Notes: generated by a model from the sequence alone, not told the origin. Counted from the first letter of the stretch, positions 26,769 through 35,743 are shown. The stretch is DNA of 64,000 bases from Variovorax jilinensis (GCF_030316885.1 NZ_JASZYQ010000009.1:110994-174993); one strand, 5' to 3'. Made by a program: numbers and translations.

Positions 26769-27578
26769 ATGCCAGTCGTCCAACGCGGCGAAAGCCGTCT
26801 GTACTACGAAGTCCATGGTCCCGAGTCAGCCGCATGCACGGTAGTGTTGCTGCATGGCGTGGGCGGCAATCACGCCAGCTGGTTCAACCAGATCTCGGCC
26901 TGGCGCGACCGGTTCCGCGTGATCGTTCCCGATGCCCGAGGTTTCGGCAATTCGTTCGATGCAGACGGCTCGGGGCGCGATGCGTTCCTGGCCGATCTGG
27001 AGCAGGTGCTGGCCGCGGAGGGCGTCGAGCGTTGCGTTCTGATCGGCCAGTCGATGGGGGGAGGCACGGCCATCGACTACGCATGCGCGCATCCCGGCAA
27101 GGTCGACGCCCTGGTGCTGGCCGACACGCTTTTCGGAATCCGCTTGACCGACGAGTTGCGCGAGGACATGACGGACGTCGCTCGGCGCACCGTTGACCTT
27201 TCCCAGCAGGAGCGCGTGCTGGGCGCCACGTTCAGGGCCCGCAACCCGGGGCAGGCGATGCTCTATACCGCCCTGGCCAGCTTCAATCGGGTCAACGTGC
27301 GAACGCTCGCCGGCACGCAGCAGGAGCATGCGCCGTCAGAGTTGGCGGCGATTCCGGCACCGATACTTTTCCTGGTCGGTCAAGAAGACGCACTCTTTCC
27401 GCCGGCCATCGTGCGCAGGGTCCACGAACAGGTGGCGGGGTCGCGTTTCATGGATCTGCCCAAGGTCGGCCACTCGGCTTACTTCGAAGCGGCGGACACA
27501 TTCAACAGCGTGGTAGCGTATTGGCTCGAGGGCGTGACCGGCATCGAGGACCGCGCTACGGCGGCGCCGAGCCCTTGA
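26769..27578 (+). CDS. Alpha/beta hydrolase
   Basis: A 269-residue hydrolase. VVLLHGVGGNHASW is the oxyanion region, GQSMGG (Ser near residue 96) the nucleophile elbow, GQEDALFPP the acid and VGHSAYFE the catalytic His. It follows the dioxygenase by 31 bases, so it is probably co-transcribed and could hydrolyse the ring-opened product or an ester/lactone intermediate, like meta-cleavage product hydrolases or PcaD. That specificity is inference. Confidence 0.9.
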   Translation: MPVVQRGESRLYYEVHGPESAACTVVLLHGVGGNHASWFNQISAWRDRFRVIVPDARGFGNSFDADGSGRDAFLADLEQVLAAEGVERCVLIGQSMGGGTAIDYACAHPGKVDALVLADTLFGIRLTDELREDMTDVARRTVDLSQQERVLGATFRARNPGQAMLYTALASFNRVNVRTLAGTQQEHAPSELAAIPAPILFLVGQEDALFPPAIVRRVHEQVAGSRFMDLPKVGHSAYFEAADTFNSVVAYWLEGVTGIEDRATAAPSP

Positions 27579-27725
27579 CTGACCAGTAGTCGCCGCATAG
27601 GGGCGCCAACCACTGCCATCGGCATCAAGGTGGGCCCCTCGACCTGAACGCGCAGCATGGCAAGCGTTCATCGTTGAGGGCGGCTGCCGCACCATGGTCC
27701 ATGTCACCTTGCATGGCTTGCGCAG

Positions 27726-28031
27726 TTGCCACAGGATCGAATCGACGAACACCTGCCTTCAGGCTCGATTGCCAAGCTCTCGCCGCATACGGTCACCGAA
27801 CGCAAGGCTCTGCACGCCGAACTTGCGCTGGTCCGCAAGCGAGGCTGGCGCTTCACCAACAGCGAGCTTGTCGCCGGGCTTTTTGGCGTAGCGATCCCAT
27901 CGCCGTCGGCCGGCGGTGAGTCGACCATGGGACTCAACGTCAGCTCGATCGGCGAGCCCTGGAGCGTGTCCCATATCGAGCGCCGTGTGCTGCCGCGGCT
28001 TCGTGCGTGCGCCGACCGCCTGAAGCGTTGA
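27726..28031 (+). pseudogene. IclR-family regulator remnant (effector-binding end only)
   Basis: About 100 residues that match only the C-terminal effector domain of IclR regulators: LSPHTVTERKALHAELALVR, then RGWRFTNSELVAGLFGVAIP and MGLNVSS, ending VLPRLRACADRL. The N-terminal HTH is absent and the upstream bases give no matching sequence. I read this as a truncated relic, perhaps once the regulator of an aromatic pathway (PcaR/PobR group). Confidence 0.65.
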
Positions 28032-28364
28032 CCGATTCGCTTCGTTGAGCGAGAGATCTTGAGGACCGCCTGCCGTCCTGGCTTAGCTTCTGGACGACCA
28101 AGCGGAATCACGAAGAAAGCTTCCCGGCATCTGGGGCATGACCACCCTGCGTAGGCAGGCCTACGACGAAGCGCAGCATGCCCACGGCTGGGTCGACGCC
28201 CTGGAGCGTGAATGCGAGCGGCTGCTCGGCGTCATCGGTATGTACGAGAACGCGCAGGCCATCCTGCTGCCAACGCGCCGGCCTGTCAGCAAAAGAGCGC
28301 GCGGCGCGGTATTGCAAACTGCCATTGTCCCGGTTCGCACCGGGGCGCGACGAGCAGACCCGTG
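28032..28364. other. No supported gene
   Basis: These 333 bases hold only overlapping frames without recognisable domains. A plus-strand frame from 28138 begins plausibly (YDEAQHAHGWVDALEREC) but becomes low-complexity, shadow-like sequence after about 50 codons. I see no RNA gene or clear repeat. Confidence 0.4.
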
Positions 28365-28625
28365 TCACTGGGAGCTCGCGTCGCTGACGTGCGCGGCGCA
28401 CGCAATGACGCTCGCCGGACGGCCCAGCGACCGTGCCAGTCGCTGTTCAGTGACCACCAGACTTGCAAAGATGCGCAAATCGTCCTCGATCGGGCCAGAC
28501 CCGTTGCTCAGCGCCTGCGCAGCAAACGCGCGAACGATTCTGTCGTGCACGGCCTCGCGCTGCAGGGTTGCCAGCATGAGATCCATCGCCGTCGCGGCGC
28601 GCCCGGTCATGCGTCGACCTCCCAA
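28365..28625 (-). CDS. Small hypothetical protein
   Basis: An 86-residue helical protein (DLMLATLQREAVHDRIVRAF, then SLVVTEQRLARSLG). No family recognised. ATG at 28625 overlaps the end of the next gene upstream (28607-28846) by 19 bases, so the two would be translationally coupled. The alternative ATG six codons later (MTGRAATAMD) is also possible. Codon positions look protein-like on this strand, unlike the plus-strand reading. Confidence 0.4.
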   Translation of the reverse strand: MGGRRMTGRAATAMDLMLATLQREAVHDRIVRAFAAQALSNGSGPIEDDLRIFASLVVTEQRLARSLGRPASVIACAAHVSDASSQ

Positions 28626-28846
28626 GCGGAGCGGTCGCGCCAGGCACGAGTCGGCGCTTCAAGCTCACTGATCACGGTCCTCGTACGCTCCAATGCGTGC
28701 GACATCTCGCGCGATGCAGGAGGGGATGGCTCGCGCACGGCCCATATGCTGCCGACAAGGCCGCACAGGACGGCGAGCATCGCAGCAACGTCCGGTACGA
28801 CGAAGCCCCCGAGTGCGACGAACGAAGCGAGTACCTGACTGATCAT
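28607..28846 (-). CDS. Small membrane protein of unknown function
   Basis: A 79-residue protein with one or two hydrophobic helices at residues 2-40 (VLASFVALGGFVVPDVAAML, then LCGLVGSIWAV) and a charged C-terminal half. ATG 28846 follows AGG by six bases; the longer upstream ORF (to 29086) adds non-membrane, low-quality sequence. It and the overlapping downstream gene probably form a small operon. Family not recognised. Confidence 0.45.
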   Translation of the reverse strand: MISQVLASFVALGGFVVPDVAAMLAVLCGLVGSIWAVREPSPPASREMSHALERTRTVISELEAPTRAWRDRSAWEVDA

Positions 28847-29198
28847 TGCGAACCTGAACGAAATCTGAACAAATGGGAAAAAATCACATGCCAACCCGAT
28901 TTGTCCCCTAGTTGGTTCGCCCGCCTTGTCAGACAGCACCGCCAGTGCTGTCAGACGGTCGCAAATTCCAGACATCGGGCCCGTCCTGAGGTGGTGACTG
29001 GCTTTGGTGTGCCATTGCCCTTTTCGTGATGCTGAGGCTCTCGCGCTGAGGCGACGCTGCCATTCACTCTTTCTCTGTTCACCCATGGATTCGCCGGCCT
29101 TCCCGGCACACGCACCACGGTCGACGTCGCTCGACCGACGGATGCGTCGCCAACGAGCGCATACCGAAGCGCCTCGCCTACCTCACGAAAGGGCATCC
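28847..29198. other. No supported gene
   Basis: A 352-base stretch before the exported-protein gene. Frames here are short or are extensions of neighbouring genes. It contains an A+T-rich segment around 28860-28900 (GAACAAATGGGAAAAAATCACATG), which is the likely promoter zone for the minus-strand small membrane protein or for the plus-strand exported protein. Confidence 0.4.
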
Positions 29199-29588
29199 TT
29201 GAAAAAGCATTCCTTCATCGCAACCGCCGCCTTGGCACTCGTTGGCTTGAGCAGTGTCGCTCGCGCCGTCACGATCGACATCAACGTCGGGACGCCGGCA
29301 CCGGTCCATGTGGTGCCACCACCGGTGTACATGGCGCCGCCGCCGCAGGTGGTGATCACGCCAGGCTGGCACGGTGACCGGTACTACGACGGTCGGCGCT
29401 ATTGGAGTCGGCACGAATGGGACGCTCGCGAGCGCCACGAACGAGACCGCCATCGCCACCGCGAACCGCGTCATCACTGCCCTCCCGGGCACAAAAAAAA
29501 GGCGAGTGCTGATCGAAGCGGATCAGGACCTGGTGGCTGCTTGATGCGCCAAGGCGTTGAACGGCAGGCCGGGCGTCTGATGACTTGA
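29199..29588 (+). CDS. Small exported basic protein with an A8 frameshift-prone tract
   Basis: The TTG at 29199 after GGG gives a signal peptide (KKHSFIATAALALVGLSSVA, cut near ARA-V), a Pro/Val region (PVHVVPPPVYMAPPPQVV) and a Tyr/Arg/His-rich tail (RYYDGRRYW). The frame as written runs 129 residues. At 29493-29500 there is a run of eight A. One extra A would end the protein nine codons later as HKKKGEC-stop, which matches the short Cys end typical of such proteins. The last 25 residues in the current frame look non-coding. Either a real slippage site or a sequencing error. Confidence 0.55.
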   Translation: MKKHSFIATAALALVGLSSVARAVTIDINVGTPAPVHVVPPPVYMAPPPQVVITPGWHGDRYYDGRRYWSRHEWDARERHERDRHRHREPRHHCPPGHKKKASADRSGSGPGGCLMRQGVERQAGRLMT

Positions 29589-29691
29589 GCGACTGGGACG
29601 AACCGGTTAGGTGCCAGTGCGCGCCAGGTCTTCCGCCTTCATGCGATGGCAGATCGGGCCAGGCCCGGGAATCCGCCCCGAGCCGCGACCG

Positions 29692-31041
29692 CTACTGAAA
29701 CTCGACGAGGTCTGCCGTCAGCACGCCGTTCAAGACGGCGCTGCCGTGCACATGCACCTTGACGCCGTTGCCGAGATTGGCCGCGGTGCCGTTGCGGTAG
29801 GTGACACCGGCGCCCGAGGCATCGATCGGCTGGCCCTTCACGCGGAAGTCGGCCGCAGAGCGGAAGGCGCCGACCGTTCCGATGAGGTCGAAGGACGCCG
29901 GGCCGCCGGTTCCCGGCACATGGCGCAGCTTGAGCTTGGAGGCCTTGAGGATGCCATTGGTCATGCGGCCGCCCACCTCCACCTTGACGCCGTTCCCGAT
30001 TGAGTCTGCGGGCCCGCCGGTGATCCGTGCCGCCGAGGCATCGACCTCCAGGCCGAGCACGCGCAGGGAAGCCAGCCCGGCGAATTCCGTCACCAGACCC
30101 GCGACCTGCACGGTGGTGCCTTCCGTTCGCGGGACCGGATACCAGAGCTCGACCGAAGTGGCAACCAGGCGCCCCTGCGAGACGTTGTCCGCGCGCACCC
30201 GGACGAGCGTTCCATTGGCGAGCGTCTGAACGTCAACAGCGCCGGCGCGCACCAGATTCGCGAAGTCGACGACGAGGCCTCCCAGCGCGAAGCCCTGTGC
30301 GGCCACATCGAGGCCTTGCACTGTGCCCGTGACAATCAGCGCACCCTGGGCATGCCGCTCCACCCGGGTGGCGCGCAGGGTTCCGCTCGCGCCGGGCAGG
30401 CCCCAGACCTGAACTGTGTCGCCCGGCGGAAGGGCGGCCAGGCCGAACGCATCGGCCCACACCGTGGCGGCATCGGTCGTCACGGTGGTGCCCAGCACCA
30501 CGAAGCTGCCTTGCTGCAGATCGACCGACACCAAGGGACCGCGGAGGTCCGCCGCCGAGTCCACGCGAAGCGCGATGCCGCTCGTGAAATCGGCGCTCAC
30601 AGGGCCCGTGACCCTGGCCGTCATGCCCAGCTGCAGGCCCGCAGGAGCGTCCTGGACATTGCTCGTCGTGCGGCTGGTGTCGTAGCGCAAGCCATTCACG
30701 ATGATGCTGCCCGCGCCGTCCACGGCGCCGACGCTCGTGGCATCCGCGGTGCTTACCCCCGTCCCGCCGGACCCGACGCCACCCGAGCCGTCGTCGCCGC
30801 CCGATGCGGCAGTGGTCGTCGAGGCGCTCGCGTCATCCGCCGCGATGCCGCCGAGCCCGCCTCCTGAATCGCCGGCGGCGTTCGTCGCCGCGGCCGCTGT
30901 GGGCGCAGGGCCCGCGCCATTGCCGCCGGCGCCGGTAGCGCCGGGCGCGAACACGGCACCTCCGCCACCGCCGCCTCCGCAAGACAGGAGGAGTGCGACC
31001 GTGAGCGCGATGAGGCCGGTGCCGAGGACGTGTTTGTTCAT
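29692..31041 (-). CDS. DUF5666 repeat lipoprotein
   Basis: A 449-residue exported protein. The N-terminus has a lipoprotein-like signal (GLIALTVALLLSCGGGG) with the acceptor Cys followed by a glycine run and a long Ala/Gly linker to about residue 105. The rest is four to five DUF5666-type modules (for example GSIIVNGLRYDTS, GMTARVTGPV and VQVWGLPGASGTLRATRVE), small beta-barrels of unknown function. Its start overlaps the preceding DUF6502 gene as ATGA. The pairing of these two families is common in Burkholderiales. Confidence 0.88.
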   Translation of the reverse strand: MNKHVLGTGLIALTVALLLSCGGGGGGGAVFAPGATGAGGNGAGPAPTAAAATNAAGDSGGGLGGIAADDASASTTTAASGGDDGSGGVGSGGTGVSTADATSVGAVDGAGSIIVNGLRYDTSRTTSNVQDAPAGLQLGMTARVTGPVSADFTSGIALRVDSAADLRGPLVSVDLQQGSFVVLGTTVTTDAATVWADAFGLAALPPGDTVQVWGLPGASGTLRATRVERHAQGALIVTGTVQGLDVAAQGFALGGLVVDFANLVRAGAVDVQTLANGTLVRVRADNVSQGRLVATSVELWYPVPRTEGTTVQVAGLVTEFAGLASLRVLGLEVDASAARITGGPADSIGNGVKVEVGGRMTNGILKASKLKLRHVPGTGGPASFDLIGTVGAFRSAADFRVKGQPIDASGAGVTYRNGTAANLGNGVKVHVHGSAVLNGVLTADLVEFQ

Positions 31042-31940
31042 TGGATCTTCCCTGGAGCCTTGACTTCCGACGCCGGCGACTCCGCCTCACCGGCGGCATC
31101 TTCGTAGTAGGTGTAGATGCCCACGCGGATGCGACCGGTCGCATCCTTGTCCGCGGCATCGTAGGCACTCGTCATCTCATGCGTGATGGCATGGTGCAGC
31201 TCGTTCCAGCGCTCGCGGACGAACTGCTGGATGCGCACGCAGTCGGCGGTGGTGATGCCGCCGGCAAACACCGATCGTTCGAGGAAGGGATGCTTCGCGC
31301 CAAGCGTGTTGGAGACGGCTGCCAGCAGATGGTCGCGCGTGTTGTCGCCCAGGAACGCGAGCATCTTCTGCTGGTCGTTGGCGGGAACGAAGCTGGACGT
31401 GGCGAGTTCGGCGCGGTCCCCGGACTCCTTCACCATCTTCAGACGCACCAGCTCCTCGAGGATCGTGCGGTGATGCACGTTGCCCCGGCTGGCGAAACGG
31501 GCCAGCGCCTCGAATGATGGCTCTTCCCGCTCCGGCACGATCGGCAACGACTTCAGTGCGGGGTTGTCCGCATAGGCCTGGAGCCAGAGCGTGATCGTCT
31601 TCGATTCGGCCGACATCTCCGAATGCGGCAGGTGTTCCTCGGCCACCGCTCTGACCTTGAGCGTGACCGCCTTGCGGTTCAGGCCGGTCGTCACCGACAA
31701 CTGGCTGATGTTCGGCTCCACACCTTTCTCGACCCAGGCGCGACGCGCCTCGTCCACCATGATGTCGCGCAGCAAGGTCTCGAGCTGGGCGTGCTTGACC
31801 CCGAACGCGAGGCAGAGCCGCACCAGGGGCCTGAGCACGCGCGCGCATGCGGCGAGCACCCAGGCCAGCTGGCCGTTCCTGAGCTGGGCCAGTCCCTCGC
31901 GCTTGCGCAGTGCCGGCTTTTTGTGTGCTGTGTTCGTCAA
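31038..31940 (-). CDS. DUF6502 family protein
   Basis: A 300-residue soluble protein. It contains WVLAACARVLRPLVRLCLAF, then VEPNISQLSVTTGLNRKAV, which looks like a winged-helix or HTH segment, and a long alpha-helical remainder. This layout matches DUF6502, which regularly precedes a DUF5666 gene. A DNA-binding role is possible but unproven. The first gene of a two-gene operon; the upstream gap holds repeated GACAA/TTGTC half-sites (32042-32077). Confidence 0.82.
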   Translation of the reverse strand: MTNTAHKKPALRKREGLAQLRNGQLAWVLAACARVLRPLVRLCLAFGVKHAQLETLLRDIMVDEARRAWVEKGVEPNISQLSVTTGLNRKAVTLKVRAVAEEHLPHSEMSAESKTITLWLQAYADNPALKSLPIVPEREEPSFEALARFASRGNVHHRTILEELVRLKMVKESGDRAELATSSFVPANDQQKMLAFLGDNTRDHLLAAVSNTLGAKHPFLERSVFAGGITTADCVRIQQFVRERWNELHHAITHEMTSAYDAADKDATGRIRVGIYTYYEDAAGEAESPASEVKAPGKIQ

Positions 31941-32517
31941 TCCGATCTGCTCTCCGCACCACCGCGGCTGCCGAAGAGGCGCGGGCGGTGGGCCATGGCA
32001 GGTTAACTGATCGTTACCAATTGGACAGGCACCTCAGCTTATGTCTGACAAGCCTGTTGTCTCCACTATAGGACAACCGTCGCACTGAATGTGACTTTTT
32101 CCCATTCTGTGCTTGGGGGGCTCAATGCCTGCAAATCCGGGAGTTCGGGGCGCCGTGGTCGGCGAGGTTCGACGAAGAACCGCCAAATTGCGAGGCACCC
32201 TCGAGGCTACGAGGCGCGTCCAGTCGTTCGACCCGATAGGCGCACCGCGCCGGGGGCGCGGCAGCGCGGCTGCGAGAGGAGATTCAATTGCGCATCTTGG
32301 CCGACTTTTGTTGCCAGCTCGAAGGGCGTGGCGACGGACGCTCGGAGCGGGACCTGCGGCTCTTCGCGCGCATCGCAGCGGCGGTGGAGCGGCCACGGCG
32401 AGCCTTCGAGCGCGCGAAGGCCAATGCTGCCTGCACCACCGAGTCGTCATCGCTCCGGCCGACGATACGGCTGCGGCGGGGAGACGTTCGACCAACGCCG
32501 AATTCGTGCCCACCGAC
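31941..32517. promoter_or_regulatory. Gap with clustered GACAA/TTGTC half-sites; otherwise no gene
   Basis: In 32042-32077 there are TGTCTGACA, then GACAA (32047-32051), TTGTC (32057-32061) and GACAA (32072-32076): two overlapping inverted pairs, with GTTGTC-N10-GACAAC perfect. They lie 100-140 bases from the DUF6502 start (minus strand). The remaining 400 bases give only extensions of the next gene's frame without domain content. I see no RNA gene. Confidence 0.45.
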
Positions 32518-32817
32518 ATGGCGGCCGCGCGCACAAGGGTCTTCGGGAGCGCAATCGATCTGATCCGGTTGCGCCTGGGCACCGGCGCGCCCGAGGTGTG
32601 CGAGGCATGCAGCACGCTCAACATGGGTTCGGCGCGCTTCTGCAAGTGCTGCTCGCACAAGCTCAATGGCTTCTACCTGGCCCGTGGACTGGGCGCGGTG
32701 CAAGCGTCGCAATGGGACGAGCTCGCCGCGCCCCTCAGGGCGTCGGCTCTGGATTTCGCCGCCTTCCTGGTGGTGATTCATTCACTGGTCTTCATCACTG
32801 CCTTCTACCGGGCGTAG
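32518..32817 (+). CDS. Zinc-ribbon membrane protein (short paralogue)
   Basis: A 99-residue protein. A zinc ribbon with CEACSTLNMGSARFCKCC (about residues 28-45) precedes one membrane helix near the C-terminus (FAAFLVVIHSLVFITAFY). The frame stays open far upstream to 32113, but that part looks non-coding, so I use ATG 32518. The next gene begins with a second zinc ribbon of the same form, so these two are probably tandem paralogues with different tails. Confidence 0.6.
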   Translation: MAAARTRVFGSAIDLIRLRLGTGAPEVCEACSTLNMGSARFCKCCSHKLNGFYLARGLGAVQASQWDELAAPLRASALDFAAFLVVIHSLVFITAFYRA

Positions 32818-32853
32818 AGATGCATTCCCCTTCAAAGCATCTGTAAGGCCCCC

Positions 32854-34464
32854 ATGACCAAATACTGCGATACCTGCTCCACGCCCAATCGGGACGGCGC
32901 CCGCTATTGCCATGGCTGCACGGGGAGGTTCTCGGGCGTTCGTTACGCTGCTGCAGCAAGGCCACCGACCACGTCGCCGCCCAGGCCGACACCCACATCC
33001 ACCCGAGCGAGCGCCCCGCCGGTCGCGGCGCTCGGCATCGGGAAGACCGCGGCAACGGCCCGCACGTTCGGTGAGGCGACCGCCACGTTTCGCCTGCCTT
33101 TTCGCCTCGACATCTCGCTGGTGCTCCTGGCTGTGGGCTTGCCCCTGATGGCCGCCGCGTTCGTGACCTGGCATTCGGGTCTTGGGAATGCCCGGCTGCG
33201 ACAGTTGACGACACCTGCGTCACCCGCATCCTTGCGCCAGACGGCCTGGACACCGGACTCACCCGAATCCGCAGAGGCGCAGATGCATGCGACGATGCCA
33301 CCGAAGGAGACCAGCGCTCCGGCGGAGCCCGCACTGGCGCCTGCGCGGGATGATCTTCGTCCAATCAAGACGGTCGAACGGGGGTCGAATGATTTGCCGA
33401 CACCGCCTGTCGTCGACGCTCCAGCGATAGCCGACGCCGAAGATCGTGCCGACGCCATCGTGCAAGCACAACCGCAGATCCGAACCCGCCCCCTGCAGTC
33501 GAGGACATTCCCGGCGATGCCTGCGCGAGCGTCCGAAGTCGCGGTGATCGCGCGTGCGCCCGTGACGCTCCCTGCCCGCCGGTCGGACAGGGAAAACTTC
33601 CAATCCGCAGGACCCTCGTCGACGACGCGCTCGCGCATGGAAACGAGCCTGCCTCGAGTCGCAACTGCAGCACCGGGCAGCCTTGCTTGCGATCGATACA
33701 ACCCGTTCGGAGAACGCCTCTGCCTTGGAAGCCCGCCAAGTTCCAACGCGCAGTCGCTGCCCGTCACTCACGCGAGTCCAGCGATCAGCGGCGTTGGCGC
33801 GGCCATTGCCTCGAAGGGCAATCCGGCAGGGGCCTCAGCCAACCAGTCAAGCATCGACGCGGGCGGCAGCTCCGGTTCTGGAACCAGCGCAGCGGTCGCC
33901 GTGGCGTCAGGCACCGGCGCCTCCAGCGCAGCCGCAGCAGGCGGCGCGACCAGCGCGTCGGGCGCTGTCGGCGGCGGGCAGGCAGGTGCCAGTGCCGGGG
34001 GCCCTGGGGCGGGCGGATCGGCCGGAGGGGCAGGGGGCGCTGGCGGCGGCAGTGCTGCTGGCGCTGGTGGCACCGGGGCTGGCGGAGGTCCTGGAGGCGG
34101 CGGTGGCGGGGGCAGCGGAGCAGGCGCCGGCGGGCCTGGTGGCGGTGGCGGTGGCGGTGGCGGGGGCGGGTCTGGAGGTGGGGGCGGGCCCGGCGGTGGG
34201 GCTGGTGCCGGATCGGGCGGCGGCGGCGGCGGCGGCGCTGGTGGTGGTGGCGCAGGCGGCGGTGGGTCCGGCGGTGGTGGGCCTGGCGGCGGCGCTGGCG
34301 CTGGTGGGCCCGGGGGTGGCCCTGGAGGTGGCGGCGGTGGTCCAGGCGTTCATGGTCCGGCGGCGAGGCCGATCCGTTTTTCCTTTGCAGTGGATCCGCT
34401 CGCTTCGCGCACTTGTGCCGACACATGCGCAGCAGCGACGCTGTACCTTGATCGTCGGTGTTGA
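32854..34464 (+). CDS. Zinc-ribbon/transmembrane protein with glycine-rich C-terminus
   Basis: A 536-residue protein. Residues 1-30 are a zinc ribbon (CDTCSTPNRDGARYCHGC). A membrane helix lies near residues 87-108 (LVLLAVGLPLMAAAFVTWH). Then comes a Pro/Ala-rich, probably disordered region, a short Cys-bearing segment (ACDRYNPFGERLCLG) and, from about residue 340 to 500, an almost pure Gly/Ala/Ser/Pro tract with GGG-P repeats. The last 35 residues (after GGGPGVHG) look unlike the rest, which could reflect a frameshift in the repeats. Family not recognised; likely a structural or surface protein. Confidence 0.6.
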   Translation: MTKYCDTCSTPNRDGARYCHGCTGRFSGVRYAAAARPPTTSPPRPTPTSTRASAPPVAALGIGKTAATARTFGEATATFRLPFRLDISLVLLAVGLPLMAAAFVTWHSGLGNARLRQLTTPASPASLRQTAWTPDSPESAEAQMHATMPPKETSAPAEPALAPARDDLRPIKTVERGSNDLPTPPVVDAPAIADAEDRADAIVQAQPQIRTRPLQSRTFPAMPARASEVAVIARAPVTLPARRSDRENFQSAGPSSTTRSRMETSLPRVATAAPGSLACDRYNPFGERLCLGSPPSSNAQSLPVTHASPAISGVGAAIASKGNPAGASANQSSIDAGGSSGSGTSAAVAVASGTGASSAAAAGGATSASGAVGGGQAGASAGGPGAGGSAGGAGGAGGGSAAGAGGTGAGGGPGGGGGGGSGAGAGGPGGGGGGGGGGGSGGGGGPGGGAGAGSGGGGGGGAGGGGAGGGGSGGGGPGGGAGAGGPGGGPGGGGGGPGVHGPAARPIRFSFAVDPLASRTCADTCAAATLYLDRRC

Positions 34465-34750
34465 TTTCGGGCGCAGCGACCAACCACTGCAGGTCCGCGA
34501 TGGGGGCGCCTTTCGATGCGGTTGCTTGGCATGACGCCAGATCCAAGCCACCGTGTTGACTCTAGCAACCGTCACTCGACCAACAGCGCTGCCATCTCGA
34601 TGTCAGCCTTGACGAAATTGCGCACTTCCCGCGGCGTTACCGATTCGGCCACGGTCCTTCGGGGGCATCGGTCGCGGTCTTACAGCCCACCGTCTTCCCG
34701 AACGCCAAAAATGACCATCACCCACTATCCGCGGTTGCAAGGAGCGCGAC

Positions 34751-35032
34751 ATGTTCGAGCGATACCAAGCGAAGATTGAAGAATATTGCAATTCGGCCGG
34801 ATTCCAAATCCCGGTCGGCTTTGGGCGTCACGATGCGGAGCGCTACGTGGCCATCGATCTCGACTCCGAGCCACCCAAGCTGGTCGCGGCAACGTGGGCG
34901 GACGAATTGGACGTCGTGAACTATCTTGTCAAGCATGCGGCCGGCCGCAAGACCCAGGTCCTCGATTTCAAGGACCGGCGCGAACTGACATTCAATGGCA
35001 AGTCCGGTTTGTTGAAAGGCGAGGCTTTCTGA
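34751..35032 (+). CDS. Hypothetical protein, 93 residues
   Basis: A compact protein with normal composition (MFERYQAKIEEYCNSAGFQI, then YVAIDLDSEPPKLVAATW and RRELTFNGKSGLL). AAGGAG lies 8 bases before ATG 34751. The codon pattern is clearly protein-like on this strand. No family recognised. It is isolated between the glycine-rich gene and decayed sequence. Confidence 0.65.
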   Translation: MFERYQAKIEEYCNSAGFQIPVGFGRHDAERYVAIDLDSEPPKLVAATWADELDVVNYLVKHAAGRKTQVLDFKDRRELTFNGKSGLLKGEAF

Positions 35033-35300
35033 GAGCTGCTGGGTGCGCGGATGCCCAGGCGCCACTCCTGCTCCTGCTCCTCGGTGCCAGGCGGGCGATG
35101 TAAGTGGCGACGATGTCGGAGCGCAGCCCGAACGAGGCGCCGTGACGGCAGCAGCTGCGCCGCATAGCGCTCGACGGGGAAGCGAAACACGCCCCGCAGG
35201 TTGATGCCCTCCAGCCTTGTCGGCGCGATGCGCCCCGTCAACTCCGGCGGCACGCGATCTGGCGTCGGTTGGCCCACCGGTCCGGCACCGCCTGCATCTG

Positions 35301-35539
35301 CGCGGTATTCCAGGCCATGCTGCCTACGAGGCACGCGCACTGGAACTCGCGCGTTTTCCGGATCGTCTCGCGGCGCTGCGCCTCGAACTCGCCGATCGGC
35401 GCGCGACTAGTGGGGTTTCGACGCCCAGCGCTTCGCCCGCCATTTCGAGGCAGCATGCGCGGCCATGTGGGCACGCTATGCAGATGGCCTGGCGCCCGCA
35501 GACATCGAGGTGGCTCGATGGGGCGAAAAGCAGCCGTGA
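35301..35539 (+). pseudogene. Remnant of TPR/OGT-type (SPINDLY-like) glycosyltransferase, C-terminal end
   Basis: One frame gives EARALELARFPDRLAALRLE LADRRA in two parts, and after a frame change and a TAG at 35408 another gives FDAQRFARHFEAACAAMWAR, then YADGLAPADIEV and a stop at 35537. Together they match the last helices of glycosyltransferase family 41 proteins (Glyco_transf_41). The N-terminal TPRs and most of the catalytic domain are missing. I call it a relic. Confidence 0.6.
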
Positions 35540-35599
35540 ATGTCTGCTGCTGGACTCGAGAGGTCGAAGGCGTCCGGCACGACGTAGATCAGGATCGAG

Positions 35600-35743
35600 C
35601 CCGCGATGACCCCGTGACCAGACGGGCGCCGTCGACGGTCGCCAGCCATGTCGCCAGGCCGTCGGTGAAGGTCGGGAGATGATGTGAAAGGTGATCACGA
35701 AGCTGAACTGGATTCGCGAGAGGATCGCGGGGTCGAGCGTCAT
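35600..35743 (-). pseudogene. Remnant of cytochrome bd-type oxidase subunit I (cioA/cydA) N-terminus
   Basis: MTLDPAILSRIQFSFVITFH at 35743 downward matches the first helix of CydA/CioA, whose His near residue 20 binds haem. The continuation LPTFTDGLATWLATVDGARL is in another frame, so an indel near 35680 broke the gene. Nothing later in the protein is found. The DPAILSRIQF form is closer to the cyanide-insensitive CioA group. Confidence 0.6.
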
